Position numbers and translations under genes: made by a program | Shown: positions 61,104-64,000 of the stretch, piece by piece | Numbering within the stretch: the stretch's first letter is position 1 | Layout of the letters: every line of letters starts with the position of its first letter | NCBI GenBank assembly: GCA_024760525.1 | Contig: CP060499.1 | Coordinates: 868,001-932,000 of the forward strand | Reading direction: 5' to 3' | Source of the DNA: Nitrospira sp. | Lineage (GTDB): Bacteria > Nitrospirota > Nitrospiria > Nitrospirales > Nitrospiraceae | Length of the DNA: 64,000 nt | The notes under the pieces: generated by a model | What the model saw: only the letters and a program-made list of their open reading frames with translations | What the model was told of the DNA's origin: nothing | The model's database searches: none

Positions 61104-62787
61104 AGAACCGCCGCGGAAAATCCTCGTGCGCGCTCCGAATTGGATCGGTGATGCCGTGATGTGCGAGCCGGCCCTCCGCGGGCTTCGAGCGCTGTTTCCT
61201 CAGGCGGACCTGGCGATGCTTGCCAAGCCCGCCATTGCAGAGCTCTTCATGGCCTACCCGGGGTTCAACCAAGTGATTGTGTATGACGACAAGGGGGCCC
61301 ATGCAGGGATTGGAGGAAAGTGGACTCTCGCCGGTTCGTTGCGACGGTATCGCTTCGATTTAGCGGTGCTGTTTCAGAACGCGTTTGAGGCGGCCTTCAT
61401 TGCGTGGCTTGCCGGCATCCCGAGGCGATATGGTTATGCAACCGACGGAAGGGTTCTCTTCTTGACCGAACCGGTTGCCGTGCCCGATCGTCGTGCGCCG
61501 GCGCATCAAGTCGAATATTATTTGAACTTGCTGAGACCACTGGGAATGACAGCTGAGGCCTCACCGCCGACACTGCCCGTTTCGGCCGAGGAAGACCGTA
61601 TGATCGGTAAGAGGCTCGCCTCGGAGGGGATCGACTCGTCGGATCTCCTCATCGGTATCAATCCAGGATCGACCTACGGCAGCGCCAAGCGCTGGTTGCC
61701 TGAACGATTTGCCGAGGTCGCCCGACGGCTTGCGGAACAATTGCGAAAAGCCGAAGGTGCGCAGGTCGTGGTCGTCATTCTCGGGGCGAAAGGAGAGGAA
61801 TGGCTGGGAAGGGACATCGCGGCGCGGATCGACGGGCGATCAGTCGTCTTGTCCGGCTCGACGACCATTCGTGAGCTCATGGCGGTGGTGAATCGCTGCC
61901 GTCTGATGATTACCAACGACACGGGGCCGATGCATATCGCCTCCGCGTGCGGTGTGCCGGTTGTGGCGGTGTTCGGGCCGACGGATTGGCGCACCACTGC
62001 TCCCTACGGGCAAGAACGGTCGGTCATACGAGAAGCGGTAGATTGCGCACCCTGTTTGCTCAGGGAGTGCCCGATCGATCACCGATGCATGACACGCGTT
62101 TCAGTCGACCGGGTCTATGAAACAGCACTGATGCAACTTCAAGGAACAGGCGTCACAGGTCGGGATGGACAGAGTACACGCCAGACGCCCCTGGACGGTG
62201 TCACCGTGTTTCTCGACCGCGATGGAACACTCAACCTGGATCCCGGTTATATCAGGTCGCCCGATCAGTTGGAGTTGTTTGCAGGGGTGCGTGAGGCCCT
62301 CGCGAGTTTGAAGCATGCCGGCGCTAAATTGATCATTGTGACCAATCAATCGGGAATTGCACGGGGACTCTTTTCACATCACGAGCTTGAAGCCGTTCAC
62401 ATGAAGCTCGTACAACTCCTTGAGGCGGCAGGGGTATCGCTCGACGCCATTTATTTTTGCCCTCACCATCCTGACGATGGTTGTGGCTGTCGAAAGCCGA
62501 ACCATGGGATGATCGATCAGGCGGTGCGGGAGCATGGAGTGGATCTCGAGCGAGCGTACATGATCGGCGATCACGCCCGTGATATCGAACTGGCAAAGCG
62601 GGTTGGAGTCAGAAGCATCTTGGTAACGACCGGAGCGGTTCTCCCGCGGGAAGTTGACGGCCTGAAGGCCTCGGGGCTCTCGCCGGATTGGGTAGCCTCT
62701 TCACTGGCTGAGGCTGTCGCCTGGCTGATGACTGATGCGAGTACATTGTCCGCGCAGACCGGTGGGCGTGGGGTCGCGCATCCGTGA
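61096..62787 (+). CDS. Fusion of heptosyltransferase II (WaaF) and GmhB phosphatase
   Basis: 563 residues in two parts. Residues 1 to about 350 are a GT9 heptosyltransferase: LVRAPNWIGDAVMCEPALRGLRALFP, GINPGSTYGSAKRWLPERFAEVARRL and TNDTGPMHIASACGVPVVAVFGPTDW. From about residue 370 follows a HAD phosphatase of GmhB type: FLDRDGTLNLDPGYI (nucleophile Asp374), TNQSGIARG, the zinc loop CPHHPDDGCGCRKP and YMIGDHARDIELAKRVG. GmhB makes ADP-heptose precursor, which WaaF then uses. ATG 61096 overlaps lpxK. Confidence 0.9.
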   Translation: MRKEPPRKILVRAPNWIGDAVMCEPALRGLRALFPQADLAMLAKPAIAELFMAYPGFNQVIVYDDKGAHAGIGGKWTLAGSLRRYRFDLAVLFQNAFEAAFIAWLAGIPRRYGYATDGRVLFLTEPVAVPDRRAPAHQVEYYLNLLRPLGMTAEASPPTLPVSAEEDRMIGKRLASEGIDSSDLLIGINPGSTYGSAKRWLPERFAEVARRLAEQLRKAEGAQVVVVILGAKGEEWLGRDIAARIDGRSVVLSGSTTIRELMAVVNRCRLMITNDTGPMHIASACGVPVVAVFGPTDWRTTAPYGQERSVIREAVDCAPCLLRECPIDHRCMTRVSVDRVYETALMQLQGTGVTGRDGQSTRQTPLDGVTVFLDRDGTLNLDPGYIRSPDQLELFAGVREALASLKHAGAKLIIVTNQSGIARGLFSHHELEAVHMKLVQLLEAAGVSLDAIYFCPHHPDDGCGCRKPNHGMIDQAVREHGVDLERAYMIGDHARDIELAKRVGVRSILVTTGAVLPREVDGLKASGLSPDWVASSLAEAVAWLMTDASTLSAQTGGRGVAHP

Positions 62788-62885
62788 GCTTGCCACGATA
62801 CTGGGCCGCACCATGTGCGTGTCAGTTGCGCTGAAAGAATCGCACCGGAGAGTCGGTCGGTCCCCATAGCGAGAGGAAGATGCCA

Positions 62886-63881
62886 ATGAGCGAGCCGATC
62901 AGCCATTCTTCTATCCCATGCAACCTCTGCGGCGGTCGGGAAGTCTCGATCCTTTCGAACAGAAGTCGAAGCGGGAAATCCTTGCAGACCGTCATCTGCC
63001 GAGCGTGCGGCCTTGTGTGGTCGGATCCGCGTCCCCACGATGCCAGGCAGTTCTACGAGGATGAGTATCGTCTCTCCTATAAGCATACCTATAGCCCGAG
63101 GCCGAAGCACGTCTTACGGGCGGGCAATGTGGCGTTGTCGCGATTCGAAAAGATCGAGCGGTTGCTGCCGAGTCGGAAAGCCGTTCTCGACGTCGGCACC
63201 GGTGGAGGGGAGTTCGCGTATCTGCTTCAATCACTGGGGCATCGTGTGAGCGGGATTGAACCGAACAGAGGGTACGCCGACTATTCGATACGGGAATATG
63301 GCCTCACGGTTCAGGTCGGTTTCGTGCAAGACGCCGCGTTTCCGCTTGAATCGTTCGATGTGGTGACCATTTGGCACGTGCTCGAACATACGGAAGATCC
63401 CGGATCCGTCCTCGCATTACTGAGATCCTGGCTGAAAGCCGACGGAATACTCGTCGTGGAAGTTCCCAGCGTGGAGGCCACCTGCCAGGCCCCTCAGAGC
63501 ACGTTCCATGAAGCCCACCTCTATAACTTCAACGTGGTGTCATTACGCCGGTTGGCCAAAAAGCACGGGTTGCATGAAGTGTCGCATCTGATCTCGCGCG
63601 ACGGCGGCAACATCACGATGTTTCTCACTCGCGCGGAACCTCCTCTTGAAGACCGGTATGAAGCCGTGATCCCGGGCAACCATGAGTGGGTTTCCAGAAT
63701 CGTGCGAGGACACAGCAACTTCCGCCGCCATTTGACGCCGCTTCCCTACCTGCGGGCTTGGCAGCGTCTTTGCCGATCACTGGAAGAGAAGCGCCAAACG
63801 GCCGGGACCACAAGTGGTAAGGAGCTGCTCGACAAGCTATATGCTCCTCAGTTGCAGATCCATTCTGTGGGGCAGGGATGA
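62886..63881 (+). CDS. SAM-dependent methyltransferase with zinc-ribbon N-terminus
   Basis: 331 residues. N-terminal CNLCGG...CRACGLVWSDPRP, a metal-binding pair common in methyltransferases of surface polysaccharide clusters, then motif I VLDVGTGGGEFAYLL, VVTIWHVLEHTEDP and a C-terminal helical extension. Probably methylates a sugar or a nucleotide sugar. GAGAGG at 62871 is nine bases before ATG 62886, better than before ATG 62880. Confidence 0.8.
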   Translation: MSEPISHSSIPCNLCGGREVSILSNRSRSGKSLQTVICRACGLVWSDPRPHDARQFYEDEYRLSYKHTYSPRPKHVLRAGNVALSRFEKIERLLPSRKAVLDVGTGGGEFAYLLQSLGHRVSGIEPNRGYADYSIREYGLTVQVGFVQDAAFPLESFDVVTIWHVLEHTEDPGSVLALLRSWLKADGILVVEVPSVEATCQAPQSTFHEAHLYNFNVVSLRRLAKKHGLHEVSHLISRDGGNITMFLTRAEPPLEDRYEAVIPGNHEWVSRIVRGHSNFRRHLTPLPYLRAWQRLCRSLEEKRQTAGTTSGKELLDKLYAPQLQIHSVGQG

Positions 63882-64000
63882 GTAGACCCGGATTGGGCAA
63901 GGATCATCACACGAATTCTTCTTCCGTCTGCTGGTTCCGACACGGTTAAGTCCGCCGGAAGGTTGTCCAGTGCCATCTCTAAGCATGCTCGATGCCCGCG
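63882..64000. other. Window end without an assignable gene
   Basis: About 120 bp after the methyltransferase. An open frame runs into the window edge but its sequence is not recognisable, and no ribosome site is seen. The next gene presumably starts outside the window. Confidence 0.4.

Overview
The window looks like a chromosomal stretch of a Gram-negative, GC-rich bacterium of the Nitrospirota, most likely a Nitrospira-like nitrite oxidiser. The evidence is indirect: a lipid A/outer-membrane assembly cluster sits in the same window as a complete proteasome and Pup-ligase type operon, a combination known mainly from Nitrospirae and a few other Gram-negative phyla. No rRNA, tRNA or CRISPR array was seen.

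Layout. 0-13 kb is a loose set of single genes and short operons: DUF3422 membrane protein, uvrA, YbjQ-type protein, metallo-beta-lactamase hydrolase, TolC-type outer membrane factor with a CPBP membrane protein, M28 peptidase, small secreted or unknown proteins, and an RRM RNA-binding protein with a near-perfect terminator. 13-25 kb is housekeeping: uvrB, then ffh-rpsP-rimM-trmD-rplS-rnhB-yraN (SRP, ribosome and tRNA maturation), running on into ftsE-ftsX-envC-ctpA (cell division and peptidoglycan remodelling). 25-27 kb holds thiS-thiG-thiE. 27-34.3 kb is the proteasome operon arc-dop-prcB-prcA-pafA, followed by a translationally coupled LytM peptidase; it has a very good promoter, but no gene for the protein modifier (Pup/UBact) in the usual dop-prcB slot.

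34.4-39.2 kb is an eroded accessory region. It contains a partly duplicated small gene, a GDCCVxC zinc-type protein, relics that look like metal- or sulfur-related small proteins, a caspase-like ORF whose p10-like part precedes its p20-like part and which may sit in a cassette-like context, an internally deleted REP-associated transposon with terminal inverted repeats, and an epoxide hydrolase. 39.2-47.6 kb returns to ordinary genes: small unknowns, an HD phosphohydrolase, DUF2062, thiL and lon in one minus-strand operon, and galU with a promoter that predicts a leaderless mRNA.

48-64 kb is one long plus-strand outer-membrane and LPS cluster: bamA, two Skp/OmpH chaperones (one a predicted lipoprotein), fabZ, lpxA, lpxI, an NAD-dependent Gfo/Idh/MocA oxidoreductase, lpxB, msbA, a DUF374 acyltransferase interrupted by a frameshift in a run of nine A, waaA, lpxK, a WaaF-GmhB fusion and a methyltransferase. 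Together they build, modify, flip and glycosylate lipid A and insert outer-membrane proteins. lpxD and lpxC are not in the window.
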